Source: Solitalea canadensis DSM 3403
Lineage (GTDB): Bacteria; Bacteroidota; Bacteroidia; Sphingobacteriales; Sphingobacteriaceae
Assembly (NCBI RefSeq): GCF_000242635.2
Contig: NC_017770.1
Span: 620,001 to 684,000 of the forward strand
Length of the DNA: 64,000 bases
Reading direction: 5' to 3'
In this document: positions 39,658-48,758 of the stretch, piece by piece
Position numbering within the stretch: position 1 is the first letter of the stretch
Layout: every line of letters begins with the position of its first letter
The notes under the pieces: generated by a model
Databases searched by the model: none
Told to the model about the DNA's origin: nothing
The model's input: the letters and a program-made list of their open reading frames with translations, nothing else
Made by a program: the position numbers and the translations under genes

Positions 39658-41589
39658 TTATTGAATAGTTTGAACACTTTTTAGTTGAGCTAACTTGCTG
39701 TTTTTATAGCCATATGCAAAATAGATAACTAAGCCAACCAGTAACCATATTCCGAATCCAATCCAATTGCTTACACCCAATTCGCTCATCATATATAAGC
39801 AGGATAAGAAACCTAAAACCGGGATAAGCGACAAGCTCTTTTTGATACACAGAAAAATAGTGTACACGGCAATGATCATAAATATCCAAAATGGAATCTT
39901 GTGTTTAAACAGTGACCATCCGCTTTCATATTTTTTATCCCAAGATACCTTGGCTTCATCAACAAAAGCTTTATACTCTGTGTTATTTAAATTGCTCAGA
40001 AAAGCTTCTGTGTCATCACTTCCATGTCCTTTTGATGCTGCTAATTGTTTCACAGCAGAAAGCTCTTCTGCGTTAAGAGAAGTTACGAAAGAAGCAGGTG
40101 AATTTAATTGTGGCTCATTCTTCAGGAAAGCTATTGTTTCGGCCTTCTTGTTGGTAAACGCAAAGATTAATCCGCCAATTAAGATAAGCGGCATAATAAA
40201 ACGGGAGTTAATATAAGGGGTTCTGAATTTACCTCTTGGAGCATTTGGTGTAGTTTGTAGTTTTAATACACCTGCACAAACCAATACAAAAGCGAATAGG
40301 GTTCCAATGCTGCATAAATCAGTAACAATGGTGAGGTTCATGAAAAGGGCTGGAACAGCAACAACAAACCCCGTCACAATTGTGGCAAAACTAGGTGTTT
40401 TAAATCTTGGGTGAATGTTAGAGAATTTTTTAGGCATTAATCCATCTCTACTCATACTCATCCAGATACGAGGTTGGCCCATTTGAAATACCAATAATAC
40501 ACTTGCCATTGCAATAACTGCACTAACCGCAATAATGCCTGATAACCACTTTAAGTTTAATTTGCCAAATACAAAGGCTAACGGATCTCCAACATTTAAA
40601 GATTCGTAAGAAACCATTCCAGTTAAAACCAAGGCAATGGCTACATATAAAATGGTACAAATAATAATGGCCCACATCATTCCTCGAGGAAGATCGCGTT
40701 GCGGGTTTTTACATTCTTCTGCAGTAGTTGAAATAGCATCAAAGCCAATATAGGCGAAGAATACGGCCGAAACACCTTTTAGTACGCCCGAAATTCCATT
40801 AGGAGCAAAAGGGTTCCAGTTATTAGTATCCACATAAAAAATGCCTACGGCTAATACCAGTAGAATAACGGCTAGTTTTACAACAACCATCGCATTCCCG
40901 GCATTTTTTGATTCTTTCATACCACGATAAACCAGCCAGGTAATGATAATAATGATTAATAAAGCAGGAATATCCAGGATCAGGTGAAGTCCACCGATTT
41001 GTGGTGAGGCATTCCATGCATTATAGGCCATCTGTAAGTGAGGATCAAGATTTTCGAATGATTTTCCACTCTGCATTAAAGCCGTTGCACTTTTGTATCC
41101 TTGAGAAATGGTCAGATAGTCTGTCGACATCCAATCAGGAATATGAATACCCCCGCTGTCAAGAAGTCCTGTAAAATAATCAGACCATGATATGGCAACA
41201 GTTATATTTCCGATGGCATACTCCATAATCAATGCCCATCCAATGATCCATGCTGCTAGTTCACCGAAAGCTACATAGGAATACGTATAAGCACTTCCCG
41301 AAACCGGAACCATTGAAGCAAATTCCGCGTAGGCAAAAGCTGCAAAACTACAGGCGATTGCTGTGAAAATGAATAAGAAAATTACGGCTGGACCTCCATC
41401 AAATGATGCTTTTCCGATCGTACTAAATATACCTGCACCAACAATAGCAGCTATTCCAAATGACGTTAAATCCCTCACACTTAATGTTCGGTGCAATGAT
41501 CCATCGTCATGGCCGTGGTCTCCATGTCCTGCATGGGTTTCATTTAAAATGGATTCTACTGATTTCTTTCTAAAAAGATTTTTCAACAT
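39658..41589 (-). CDS. APC-superfamily amino acid permease
   Basis: 643 residues. A histidine-rich cytosolic N-terminus (HAGHGDHGHDDGSLHR) precedes helix 1 with the substrate-binding GAIVGAGIFSTIG pattern, and the membrane region contains FFAYIGFDAISTTAEECKNPQRDLPRG, the CAT/YfnA signature. Between the last helices is an extra hydrophilic segment of about 90 residues (around 480-570, starting KKAETIAFLKNE) that is absent from short permeases and probably lies on one membrane face. Substrate unknown; cationic amino acids are plausible. The His-rich tail may bind metal. Confidence 0.9.
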   Translation of the reverse strand: MLKNLFRKKSVESILNETHAGHGDHGHDDGSLHRTLSVRDLTSFGIAAIVGAGIFSTIGKASFDGGPAVIFLFIFTAIACSFAAFAYAEFASMVPVSGSAYTYSYVAFGELAAWIIGWALIMEYAIGNITVAISWSDYFTGLLDSGGIHIPDWMSTDYLTISQGYKSATALMQSGKSFENLDPHLQMAYNAWNASPQIGGLHLILDIPALLIIIIITWLVYRGMKESKNAGNAMVVVKLAVILLVLAVGIFYVDTNNWNPFAPNGISGVLKGVSAVFFAYIGFDAISTTAEECKNPQRDLPRGMMWAIIICTILYVAIALVLTGMVSYESLNVGDPLAFVFGKLNLKWLSGIIAVSAVIAMASVLLVFQMGQPRIWMSMSRDGLMPKKFSNIHPRFKTPSFATIVTGFVVAVPALFMNLTIVTDLCSIGTLFAFVLVCAGVLKLQTTPNAPRGKFRTPYINSRFIMPLILIGGLIFAFTNKKAETIAFLKNEPQLNSPASFVTSLNAEELSAVKQLAASKGHGSDDTEAFLSNLNNTEYKAFVDEAKVSWDKKYESGWSLFKHKIPFWIFMIIAVYTIFLCIKKSLSLIPVLGFLSCLYMMSELGVSNWIGFGIWLLVGLVIYFAYGYKNSKLAQLKSVQTIQ

Positions 41590-41771
41590 AAGTTTTCAGA
41601 TTGGCTCTATGCTTTGAAGCATGAAAGATAAAAAGTTTATTGAATAAGCATTGCACAAAATAACATTGTGATAAATAAAAAAATCATGGTCTGTTAATTG
41701 GTTTTAGTAGTATTCAGAAGAATGAATATTGTATACAGGGTTGAACTAATGTAAAATGAGCGTTTAAATGG

Positions 41772-41779
41772 TAGATTTG
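41772..41779 (+). promoter_or_regulatory. -7 element TAGATTTG for the PAP2 gene
   Basis: Exact consensus 27 nt upstream of the PAP2 start codon. Confidence 0.5.
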
Positions 41780-41805
41780 TTAAAAAATCGCCGCATAATT
41801 TTTAT

Positions 41806-42423
41806 ATGATTAAACTAATCTCTACCAATCGAATTTTTTTTGTTTTAGTTATTTGCTGGCTTTTAATAGGTGGATTTTCATTGGCTGTTTACGGCAGTCC
41901 ACAGCTGTTTTTGAGGTTGCGCGCAGATTTAGGACCTATTACTGATTTAATTTTCAGATCTATAACAGAACTGGGTAGTGCAACATTTTCTGTACTCGTA
42001 GCATTGTTTTTGATTTACAGGAATAAGAGATCGGGTCTTTTCGCATCGTTAGCGATGATAGTGGCGACAGTGATCACCCATTTAGTTAAGTTTTGGGTAA
42101 ATGCTCCTCGTCCTTCTATATTTTTTGCCAATACCAATCCAATAAAGAGTATTGATGGAGTTCAATTGTTAACCGAACACAGTTTTCCATCAGGTCATAC
42201 CACAGCGGCATTTGCATTGGCCTGTGTGCTAACTTTCATTACGGTTGATAAACGATGGAGTATTTTCTACTTCTTTATGGCTTTAATGGTTGGATTTTCA
42301 CGTATTTATTTAGGACAGCATTTCCCAGTGGATGTATATGCCGGGAGTTTGATCGCTGTGGGTTCCTGTTCATTGGTTTGGGGTGCTTTTGAAAATAGGT
42401 CCCAAAATTATAAACAATACTAA
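41806..42423 (+). CDS. PAP2-family membrane phosphatase
   Basis: 205 residues and six membrane helices. The three-part PAP2 active site is complete: KFWVNAPRP (C1), EHSFPSGHTTAA (C2) and SRIYLGQHFPVDV (C3). It dephosphorylates a lipid phosphate facing the periplasm; undecaprenyl pyrophosphate, phosphatidylglycerophosphate or lipid A phosphate are possible. The link to the uppS gene at 54 kb is only functional, not positional. Confidence 0.9.
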   Translation: MIKLISTNRIFFVLVICWLLIGGFSLAVYGSPQLFLRLRADLGPITDLIFRSITELGSATFSVLVALFLIYRNKRSGLFASLAMIVATVITHLVKFWVNAPRPSIFFANTNPIKSIDGVQLLTEHSFPSGHTTAAFALACVLTFITVDKRWSIFYFFMALMVGFSRIYLGQHFPVDVYAGSLIAVGSCSLVWGAFENRSQNYKQY

Positions 42424-42459
42424 ATTAGTATCTTGTTATCAGATCAATTTATAAACCAT

Positions 42460-42807
42460 ATGACTCATCTTTTTTCACGTACTGTTATGTACACGCTTGT
42501 TTTTATAATTGGTGTTATTGTTAATAGTGGATGTGCTACTGCTCAAAAGAACTACAAAATGTCTGATGCTGAAATAAAAATGATTGTTATTTCCCGTGGA
42601 AGTTACCAATACCTGGTTAGGATAGGGGAGACCACTTATTTTCCAAAGAATCTGAGTGAGGAATTTAAGCAGGATGGGCTAAAAGTTCATTTAACTTATA
42701 AAGTATTGGAATTAAAAGAAAAGGTTTATAAGCCTTCACCAACAGATGTTCCTGAAGTTGACTATGAAGTTAACGTTATTGAGATAAAAGAGATGAAGCT
42801 GAAATAA
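42460..42807 (+). CDS. small lipoprotein of unknown function
   Basis: The frame opens at a TTG (42433), but ATG 42460 yields a compact lipoprotein signal peptide with lipobox VNSGC (cysteine about residue 20); 115 residues. The mature region contains a small beta-rich part (IVISRGSYQYLVRIGETTYF) and ends in alternating charged strands (EVNVIEIKEMKLK). I do not recognise the family. It follows the PAP2 gene by 36 nt and may share its transcript. Confidence 0.6.
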   Translation: MTHLFSRTVMYTLVFIIGVIVNSGCATAQKNYKMSDAEIKMIVISRGSYQYLVRIGETTYFPKNLSEEFKQDGLKVHLTYKVLELKEKVYKPSPTDVPEVDYEVNVIEIKEMKLK

Positions 42808-42817
42808 CTTAAAAAAA

Positions 42818-42847
42818 GAAAAGTCCCGCTCTCCCACGGGACTTTTC
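42818..42847. terminator. bidirectional terminator between lipoprotein and M43 protease genes
   Basis: Perfect 11-bp stem GAAAAGTCCCG and complement around an 8-nt loop, A-rich before and T-rich after, between convergent genes. Confidence 0.85.
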
Positions 42848-42865
42848 CATATAAATCGAAATAAT

Positions 42866-43876
42866 TTAATTAACCCCAGCAGGCTGAGCGAATGAATTAC
42901 GTGGTCCGCCAGCAGCAAACACAGCTAAAGCTCTTGTTTTTTGTCCCGCAGAGAACATGTACATACATGCGTCATCTGTATAATCCATGTAGTTCATGGT
43001 CATTTCAACAGGAGTACCACTACAAGTACTTAAATGAGGATATGAAGGACAACCAAAGTTGGCGGTATTGTGAGTTGGCGTGTCATTAACCAAGTCGCTA
43101 CCGCAAGCTGCATCGCCCCAAATATGACGTAAGTTTAGCCAATGGCCAACCTCATGCGTTGCAGTTCTTCCTTTGTTAAATGGAGCTGATACAGTTCCAA
43201 CGCGTCCAAAGAAGTTATAACCAATTACAACACCATCAGTTGCTGCACTTCCACCCGGAAATTGAGCATAGCCTAAGATAGTTTGACCACCAGAAGTCAT
43301 TTTGTTTACTACCCACATGTTAAGCTTTGTTGTAGGGCTGGTAGGATCAATTCCTCCTTGCGACGATTTTTTCATCGCATCGTTTGTGCCCCAGCTTGAT
43401 TTACTAGAAGATTTACGAACAATTTTATCAAGTTTAAATTTGACACCCACGGCAGCTTTTACGCCTGAGAATGCTGCAGGAACATTTCCATAATCAGCAT
43501 TTGTACCTCCAAAATCTTCGTTTAAAACATCGATCTGTGACTGAATCTGAGCATCAGAAATATTCTGAGCAGCGGTTTTGTAAATAACATTTACAACAAC
43601 CGGGATTTCAATGGTGCCGTCCGGCAATAAAGTGTTTAGTTCTTTCTCATTAGATGAAACACGTTGAGTAAAAGCCTCAATGTCGTTCATACGTTGCTGT
43701 AATTGAGGATCAGCATGTAATTGAGCATTAAGAACTTCCATTGATCCGCATTCACGTTTTACGGTTGCATTGGCTTCAAGATCGGTTCTTTCTTCTTTGG
43801 CTGATTCCATTTTGTTACAGCTCATTGCCAGAATCCCTCCGGTCAACACAAGGCTAAAAATTACATTTTTCTTCAT
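42866..43876 (-). CDS. M43-family (pappalysin/cytophagalysin) zinc metalloprotease lipoprotein
   Basis: 336 residues. The lipobox ILAMSC puts the lipid cysteine at C20. The catalytic motif HEVGHWLNLRH at residues 241-251 supplies three histidine ligands, and TMNYMDYTDD is the Met-turn typical of metzincins; CSGTP and other cysteines match the cytophagalysin group. It is probably a surface or periplasmic-leaflet protease. There is no T9SS sorting domain, so lipidation is the likely anchor. A long non-coding region lies upstream. Confidence 0.9.
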   Translation of the reverse strand: MKKNVIFSLVLTGGILAMSCNKMESAKEERTDLEANATVKRECGSMEVLNAQLHADPQLQQRMNDIEAFTQRVSSNEKELNTLLPDGTIEIPVVVNVIYKTAAQNISDAQIQSQIDVLNEDFGGTNADYGNVPAAFSGVKAAVGVKFKLDKIVRKSSSKSSWGTNDAMKKSSQGGIDPTSPTTKLNMWVVNKMTSGGQTILGYAQFPGGSAATDGVVIGYNFFGRVGTVSAPFNKGRTATHEVGHWLNLRHIWGDAACGSDLVNDTPTHNTANFGCPSYPHLSTCSGTPVEMTMNYMDYTDDACMYMFSAGQKTRALAVFAAGGPRNSFAQPAGVN

Positions 43877-43950
43877 GTGATTGTAATTAAAAGTTAATTA
43901 TTGATTGAATTTGTAAGTGTGACATAAGTAAGGTGCATGTGTAAATGCAG

Positions 43951-44028
43951 ACTCCGGGTGGAACAATACAAGACTCTCCCATGCCCTGGAAGAGAACTCT
44001 TGTAATTTCTAATAATTCCAACCCTGAG
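43951..44028. ncRNA. rod-like structured element, possible small RNA or 5' UTR structure
   Basis: The outer stem pairs ACTCCGGGTGGAA (43951-43963) with TTCCAACCCTGAG (44016-44028); the inner stem pairs ACAAGACTCTCC (43968-43979) with GGAAGAGAACTCTTGT (43988-44003). Between them is an asymmetric internal loop of 4 and 12 nt. This is GC-richer than its surroundings. Strand and function are unknown; it could belong to the M43 gene leader on the minus strand. Confidence 0.35.
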
Positions 44029-44449
44029 ATTATTATTGATAGGTGAGATATTGAGCGTTTGTATAGAAGAAGGTGAAACCTATTGATTTGATTTTATCAC
44101 TAATGGAGGTCTGGTTGTTAAGTGTTTTCATAAGAAATAATAAGCAGAAAAGAGAGTTTTAAACGTTTTTACTTAATTAACTTTCTTGATATAAATGTGT
44201 GATCGTGTTTGTAAAAATAATGATACGTTTTTTTTCTATCTTATTAAAATTCTGTGAGTTGAATAAAGTTTAAAAAATGCTTAAAAGGCATCTTTCTGGT
44301 TATTAATTGATTAATAAAAAATATATTATCCTGAAAAGATGTTAATGCTAAATTGAGTTTGGTTTTCATCTTTTCAAAATAATTTATAATTGATTTAAAA
44401 CTTTTGAAAAATAATATTTTGCTGTAATTTATTTATGTAAAATAAAAAA

Positions 44450-44473
44450 CGGGGCAATGTTTCCACAGCCCCG
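44450..44473 (-). terminator. terminator of the M3 oligopeptidase gene
   Basis: CGGGGC/GCCCCG stem with a 12-nt loop, followed by six T on the minus strand; 27 nt past the stop. Confidence 0.75.
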
Positions 44474-44499
44474 CTATACAAAATATTATGGTAAGTAAC

Positions 44500-46188
44500 T
44501 TAGTCGAGTTTACTTAATTCTGATTTTACAAACTGCATTAGTTCGTGCACATATTCTTTACTGAAATTAAACGGAATACCGGCAGTTTTATAGATTTCAC
44601 CAATAGGCTTTGTATATCCAAGTTTTAAAGCGCTTAAATAATTATCTAATGCTTTCTCTGGATTTTCCTTATAATTTCTCCATACAGCGATAGCTCCCAA
44701 TTGTGCGATGGCATATTCAATGTAATAAAAAGGAACTTCGAACAAATGAAGCTGTTTTTGCCATAAATTGGTTTTAGCCTCTTCATATCCTGTCCAGTCG
44801 ACAAAGCCGGCACCGAAACGATTGTAGATACTGATCCATGCTTCATTTCGTTCTTCTACAGAATGTTCAGGGTGGGTATAGATCCAATGTTGAAATGCAT
44901 CAATTACTGCTACCCATGGAAGCGTTTTAAGAACATCTTTTAATTGATCTTTTTTGGCCCGAATCAGGTCTTCTTCCTTGTCAAAAAATACGTCCCATTG
45001 GTCCATTGAAATTAATTCCATCGACATAGATGCAAGTTCTGCGATCTCAGATGTCAGATGCTTAAAATCATTCAATTCAAGATCAGATGAAATAAAAGTA
45101 TGAACAGCATGACCGCCTTCATGCACCATTGTGCTTAAGTCACGCATTGAGTTAGCTGAATTCATGAAAATGAAAGGCATTCCGGTTTCAGCTAATGGAT
45201 AATTATAACCTCCTGGCGACTTTCCTTTGCGCGATTCAACATCAAACAGGCTGCGTTCTTTCATGGTGGTTAAACATTCACCCAAATAAGGATGCAGTTG
45301 TTCAAAGCATAAAATGGATTTGTCTACCAGCTCTTGTCCGTTGTTAAATGGCTTTAGCATCGGTTTTCCTGAAACATCTACATCAGTATCCCAAGGCTTC
45401 AACTCATTTAAACCTAAAGCGTCTTTTCGCTTTTCTGCTTGCTCTTTTAATAAAGGAACTACTTCTTTTTCAATTGCTTCGTGAAACTGAAAACAATCTT
45501 CAGGAGTGTAATCAAAGCGTCCCATTGAAGCGAAAGCATAATCTCTGTAATTGTCAAAACCTGCATTTTTTGCAACCTGTTGGCGCAGATTGATCAACGT
45601 AGTGTACAATTCATTAAGCTTGTCCTTGTCTTGCAGTCTGCGTGAGCTGATCGTTTCATAAGCTTGCTGACGAACTTCTCTGTTAGTATCTTTCAAGAAA
45701 TTGGAAGCCTGTTCAAGTGTATATTCCTTATCGTTGATTATTACACTCATTGCTCCTGAAATGCCTCCAAACTTCTGTTGCTCAACCTGAAGCTGGCTCA
45801 TTAACGGAATATTTTCTTCCCTAAATAATTCCAATTGTTTCTTGATTCCCCGAATAAGAATAAAGTATTTATTCTGATCCAGTTCTTTTAAGGAAGGAGC
45901 ATTGATGAACTTTTTATTAAGTTCATTAGTGTATGGAGCAATTTTAGGTTCAATTTCAGTAGCAAAGTATTGAAAATCGGCTACTAGCTTTTCATCTGTA
46001 GTATCACATGTCATCTTAATATAACGCCATGCAAAATCTTCTTCTAAGGCAGCCTCAAGCTCGCTTCGATCAAGCAGCCATTTTTCCAGATCTGCTTTAG
46101 TATCAAAATTAGCGATGAGCAATTGTTTATAATAAGACTCGATACTTTCAAATGTTATGTTGAATTGTTGAGGGATGAAATTTCTCAT
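44500..46188 (-). CDS. M3-family oligoendopeptidase (PepF-like)
   Basis: 562 residues, the usual size of the PepF/oligoendopeptidase branch of M3. The catalytic motif HEGGHAVHTF lies near residue 355, followed by the downstream glutamate-containing helix SEIAELASMSMELI. No signal peptide, so it is cytoplasmic and degrades peptides of roughly 7-20 residues. Monocistronic. The spacer before the start holds a heptamer array. Confidence 0.92.
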   Translation of the reverse strand: MRNFIPQQFNITFESIESYYKQLLIANFDTKADLEKWLLDRSELEAALEEDFAWRYIKMTCDTTDEKLVADFQYFATEIEPKIAPYTNELNKKFINAPSLKELDQNKYFILIRGIKKQLELFREENIPLMSQLQVEQQKFGGISGAMSVIINDKEYTLEQASNFLKDTNREVRQQAYETISSRRLQDKDKLNELYTTLINLRQQVAKNAGFDNYRDYAFASMGRFDYTPEDCFQFHEAIEKEVVPLLKEQAEKRKDALGLNELKPWDTDVDVSGKPMLKPFNNGQELVDKSILCFEQLHPYLGECLTTMKERSLFDVESRKGKSPGGYNYPLAETGMPFIFMNSANSMRDLSTMVHEGGHAVHTFISSDLELNDFKHLTSEIAELASMSMELISMDQWDVFFDKEEDLIRAKKDQLKDVLKTLPWVAVIDAFQHWIYTHPEHSVEERNEAWISIYNRFGAGFVDWTGYEEAKTNLWQKQLHLFEVPFYYIEYAIAQLGAIAVWRNYKENPEKALDNYLSALKLGYTKPIGEIYKTAGIPFNFSKEYVHELMQFVKSELSKLD

Positions 46189-46201
46189 TGTTGTTAAGTA
46201 A

Positions 46202-46316
46202 TTACGTATTGCGTATTACGAGTTACTGGTTTTTACTGAATTTAATGATTAATTGATTAGCTATTAGTGATTAATCAATTATTAATTGAACTCGAAACAC
46301 GTAACCCGCAACTCGA
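46202..46316. repeat. nested inverted heptamer arrays (NCGWRTT type) upstream of pepF
   Basis: Left arm: ACGTATT, GCGTATT, ACGAGTT in tandem (46204-46224). Right arm (46289-46316) read on the minus strand: TCGAGTT, GCGGGTT, ACGTGTT, TCGAGTT. Inside is a second structure with AATTGATTA (46251-46259) paired to TAATCAATT (46272-46280), itself containing TTAGCTA and TTAGTGA 7-mers. The array ends 3 nt before the prenyltransferase stop codon. Confidence 0.75.
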
Positions 46317-46319
46317 AAT

Positions 46320-47171
46320 CTATTTTAAATACACATCTGCGAGGAAAAATACAGCGAATACAACGCTTGCAATTCCGTTTGCGGTCATAAAGGCTAAGTT
46401 TACTCTACTTAGATCGTTTGGTTTAACAACAGAATGCTGATAGATAAGCATGCCGATATAACCTGTAACACCTATCCAGTAAAAAATGCCGAAGTTTCCT
46501 AAGTAACCTGCAGCTATTACAAATAGTGCAGAGAAAACGTGTAAAACCGACGAAAAGTTTAACGCTTTTTTTGTTCCCAACCATTCCGGGATAGAATGTA
46601 GTTTTTGAGAACGATCAAAATCTTCGTCTTGTAATGCATAAATAATATCAAAACCGCTTACCCAAGTAATTACTGCAAACGAAAATAAGATGGGTAAAAC
46701 CGCAAATTCACCTGTAACAACTAAATAGGCGCCAATAGGAGCTAATGAAAGGCCTAAGCCTAAAACCAAATGACAAAAGGAGGTAAAGCGTTTAGTATAA
46801 CTATAGCCTAAAACCACTAATAAGGCAATTGGTGATAAGTAAAAACAGATGCTATTAATAAAGTAAGTAGTAACTATAAATGCGGCACAGTTAAATACAG
46901 TAAAAAATAAAGCTTTCTGTGGACTAATAACTCCGGCTGGTATTTCACGTACTTTGGTGCGTGGGTTTTGTGCATCAAAATCACGATCTATATAACGGTT
47001 GAAAGCCATGGCTGCACTTCGGGCAAAGACCATACACGCTATCATCAACACAAATTTTTTCAAATCAAACGCCACTCCAGTTACTGATACGGCCAAAATG
47101 AATCCGATAATAGCAAATGGCATTGCAAAAATGGTATGACTGAATTTAATGAGGGATAAATAATTTTTCAT
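46320..47171 (-). CDS. UbiA-family prenyltransferase (UbiA/MqnP-like)
   Basis: 283 residues and about eight membrane helices. The first aspartate-rich motif is NRYIDRDFDAQNPRTKVREIPAG (residues about 58-80) and the second is DIIYALQDEDFDRSQK. The close RYIDRDFDAQNPRT wording is typical of UbiA-like enzymes assigned to 4-hydroxybenzoate or futalosine-route menaquinone (MqnP) prenylation. As MenG/UbiE is 850 bp away, quinone synthesis is a fair inference; which quinone route is not settled. It follows engB closely in the same direction. Confidence 0.85.
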   Translation of the reverse strand: MKNYLSLIKFSHTIFAMPFAIIGFILAVSVTGVAFDLKKFVLMIACMVFARSAAMAFNRYIDRDFDAQNPRTKVREIPAGVISPQKALFFTVFNCAAFIVTTYFINSICFYLSPIALLVVLGYSYTKRFTSFCHLVLGLGLSLAPIGAYLVVTGEFAVLPILFSFAVITWVSGFDIIYALQDEDFDRSQKLHSIPEWLGTKKALNFSSVLHVFSALFVIAAGYLGNFGIFYWIGVTGYIGMLIYQHSVVKPNDLSRVNLAFMTANGIASVVFAVFFLADVYLK

Positions 47172-47196
47172 TTGTTGGTTTATGGCTTCTTTGTTT

Positions 47197-47838
47197 TTAT
47201 AAATCAGTATCTTCAGTTGATTTGATTTGGATATCGTCTAAATTAAAACTCTGGTTCACGCTATCAATGAATTCAAGTAATTCTTCACGCCCGCTTTTAT
47301 CCTCGGCGGAGGTAACAAATAGCTGCGGAACCTCTTCCCAGGTTTTCAATAGTTCATTTTTAAACAACTGAACGTTTTGAGCGGTTTTTCCTTTTGATTG
47401 CTTATCCGATTTGGTAAAAACAATTACAAAAGGTAATCCCAATTCTCCCAATGAGTCAATAAACTGTAAATCAATTTTTTGCGGCTCAAGTCTGGAGTCC
47501 ACCAACACCATTACGCATTGCAGGTTTTCTCTTTTTGATAAATACTGCCTGATAAATTTACCCCATTTTTCAGCAGAAGTTTTTGACACCCGGGCAAAAC
47601 CGTAACCAGGTAAATCCACCAAAAACCAATTGTTATTTATCTGGAAATGATTTATTAATTGAGTTTTACCGGGAGTTTGCGAAGTTTTAGCCAGTCCCTT
47701 TTTGCCCGTCAACATGTTAATCAATGATGATTTACCAACATTAGAACGGCCAATAAAAGCGTACTCGGGCAACGACGGAGGAGGTAATTTGCTTACCTGA
47801 GTGTTGCTGCAAACAAATTCAGCAGATTTTATGATCAT
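47197..47838 (-). CDS. engB: ribosome biogenesis GTPase EngB/YsxC
   Basis: 213 residues with the complete G-motifs: G1 [12 protein letters not shown] (30-41), G2 threonine in SQTPGKTQ, G3 DLPGYGFA and G4 TKSD. It assists 50S subunit assembly. A perfect TATCTTTG lies with its G only 5 nt from the start codon, so the message is predicted to be leaderless. It is divergent from ubiE across a repeat array, and is followed at a 25-nt gap by the prenyltransferase gene. Confidence 0.95.
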   Translation of the reverse strand: MIIKSAEFVCSNTQVSKLPPPSLPEYAFIGRSNVGKSSLINMLTGKKGLAKTSQTPGKTQLINHFQINNNWFLVDLPGYGFARVSKTSAEKWGKFIRQYLSKRENLQCVMVLVDSRLEPQKIDLQFIDSLGELGLPFVIVFTKSDKQSKGKTAQNVQLFKNELLKTWEEVPQLFVTSAEDKSGREELLEFIDSVNQSFNLDDIQIKSTEDTDL

Positions 47839-47842
47839 TCTG

Positions 47843-47850
47843 CAAAGATA
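47843..47850 (-). promoter_or_regulatory. -7 element TATCTTTG, leaderless engB promoter
   Basis: Exact TAnnTTTG on the minus strand; its G is 5 nt from the A of the engB ATG. The upstream side is occupied by the GTGTAATC repeat array. Confidence 0.6.
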
Positions 47851-47859
47851 GTATTTATT

Positions 47860-47999
47860 GATTATTGTGAGATTACACTGATTATTGTGGGATTACACCG
47901 ATTTTAATAGCGAAAGATCTCACATGGATATTATAATCATAGGTGTAATCAACAAACAATAATCTGTGTAATCAAAAAATCAATAATCAGTGTAATCCC
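47860..47999. repeat. inverted composite repeat GTGTAATC-n-CAATAATC between engB and ubiE
   Basis: Two 20-bp tandem units on the left (47860-47879 and 47880-47899, 18/20 identical) read GATTATTGTG(A/G)GATTACAC. Three units of opposite orientation on the right start with GTGTAATC at 47943, 47966 and 47990, each followed by (C)AATAATC after a variable gap. The array fills almost the whole space between the two -7 elements. Confidence 0.75.
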
Positions 48000-48008
48000 A
48001 AATAATCA

Positions 48009-48016
48009 TATCTTTG
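48009..48016 (+). promoter_or_regulatory. -7 element TATCTTTG, leaderless ubiE/menG promoter
   Basis: Exact consensus; the G at 48016 lies 8 nt from the A of the ATG at 48024, so transcription should start at or next to the start codon. Confidence 0.6.
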
Positions 48017-48023
48017 CCTCACG

Positions 48024-48755
48024 ATGGCAGAAGCAGTTAAACCTTACAAAGAATTAGATTCGACTAAGAAAGAGCAAGTAGCTCAAATGTTTGATAAAAT
48101 TGCAGGAAAGTACGACTTCCTGAATCATTTTCTTTCATTCGGAATTGATATTTGGTGGCGAAAAAAGGCGATAAGTGAACTTAACGCTATTAAACCGAAC
48201 TTGATTTTAGATGTTGCAACCGGCACCGGTGATTTAGGTTTTAAAGCAATTGAAATGTTAAAGCCTGAAAAAGTTATTGGTATCGATATTTCGGAAGGAA
48301 TGCTGGCTTTTGCAGAAAAGAAAATAGCAGAACGCAACCTACAGAACGTTTTTTCAGTACAGGTAGGAGATTCTGAAAATCTGCCATTTGCTGATAATAC
48401 ATTTGATGCAGTAATAGTGAGTTTTGGGGTTCGTAACTTTGAAAACTTAGAAAAAGGGCTGGTAAATATTCAGCGTGTATTGAAACCGGGAGGAAAAGCT
48501 GTAGTATTAGAATTCTCCAAACCAACAATGTTTCCTTTTAAACAATTATATAATTTCTATTTTTTTAACTTACTTCCGTTTTTTGGAAAATTTGTTTCAA
48601 AAGACAACAGTGCTTATACGTATTTGCCGGAATCTGTTTATGCATTTCCGGACGGTGAAAAATTTACAGATATTATGAAGCGCTCAGGATTTCAACAAAC
48701 TAAAATTAAAAAACTAACGTTAGGAATAAGTTCAATCTATACAGGAATTAAATAA
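48024..48755 (+). CDS. ubiE: demethylmenaquinone/ubiquinone C-methyltransferase
   Basis: 243 residues. Signature opening VAQMFDKIAGKYDFLNHFLSFGID, SAM-binding motif I ILDVATGTGD (61-70), and the family motif with SVSFGVRNFENLEKGL-type wording (VSFGVRNFENL), ending in a C-terminal YTGIK. It C-methylates the quinone ring; in this phylum the product is menaquinone, so menG is equally appropriate. It is 3 nt ahead of porT, so they form an operon, an arrangement I recall from other Bacteroidota. Confidence 0.95.
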   Translation: MAEAVKPYKELDSTKKEQVAQMFDKIAGKYDFLNHFLSFGIDIWWRKKAISELNAIKPNLILDVATGTGDLGFKAIEMLKPEKVIGIDISEGMLAFAEKKIAERNLQNVFSVQVGDSENLPFADNTFDAVIVSFGVRNFENLEKGLVNIQRVLKPGGKAVVLEFSKPTMFPFKQLYNFYFFNLLPFFGKFVSKDNSAYTYLPESVYAFPDGEKFTDIMKRSGFQQTKIKKLTLGISSIYTGIK

Positions 48756-48758
48756 CCA

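Larger units (their letters stand above)
43877..44499. other. 623-bp AT-rich intergenic region with structured elements
   Basis: No credible ORF is visible. 43951-44028 forms a rod-like double hairpin (listed separately). 44332-44376 holds a perfect 10-bp inverted repeat TGAAAAGATG...CATCTTTTCA with a 25-nt loop. 44450-44473 is the terminator of the M3 peptidase gene. The rest is very AT-rich with no clear signal. It lies between the start of the M43 gene and the end of the M3 gene. Confidence 0.6.

Noticed and set aside
43877-44499. Hidden small genes in the 623-bp spacer
   Set aside because: All frames are short, AT-biased and without start sites or domain-like sequence.
47860-47999. CRISPR array between engB and ubiE
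   Set aside because: Units are 20-24 bp, the two orientations are mixed, there are no unique spacers of equal length, and no cas genes are present.
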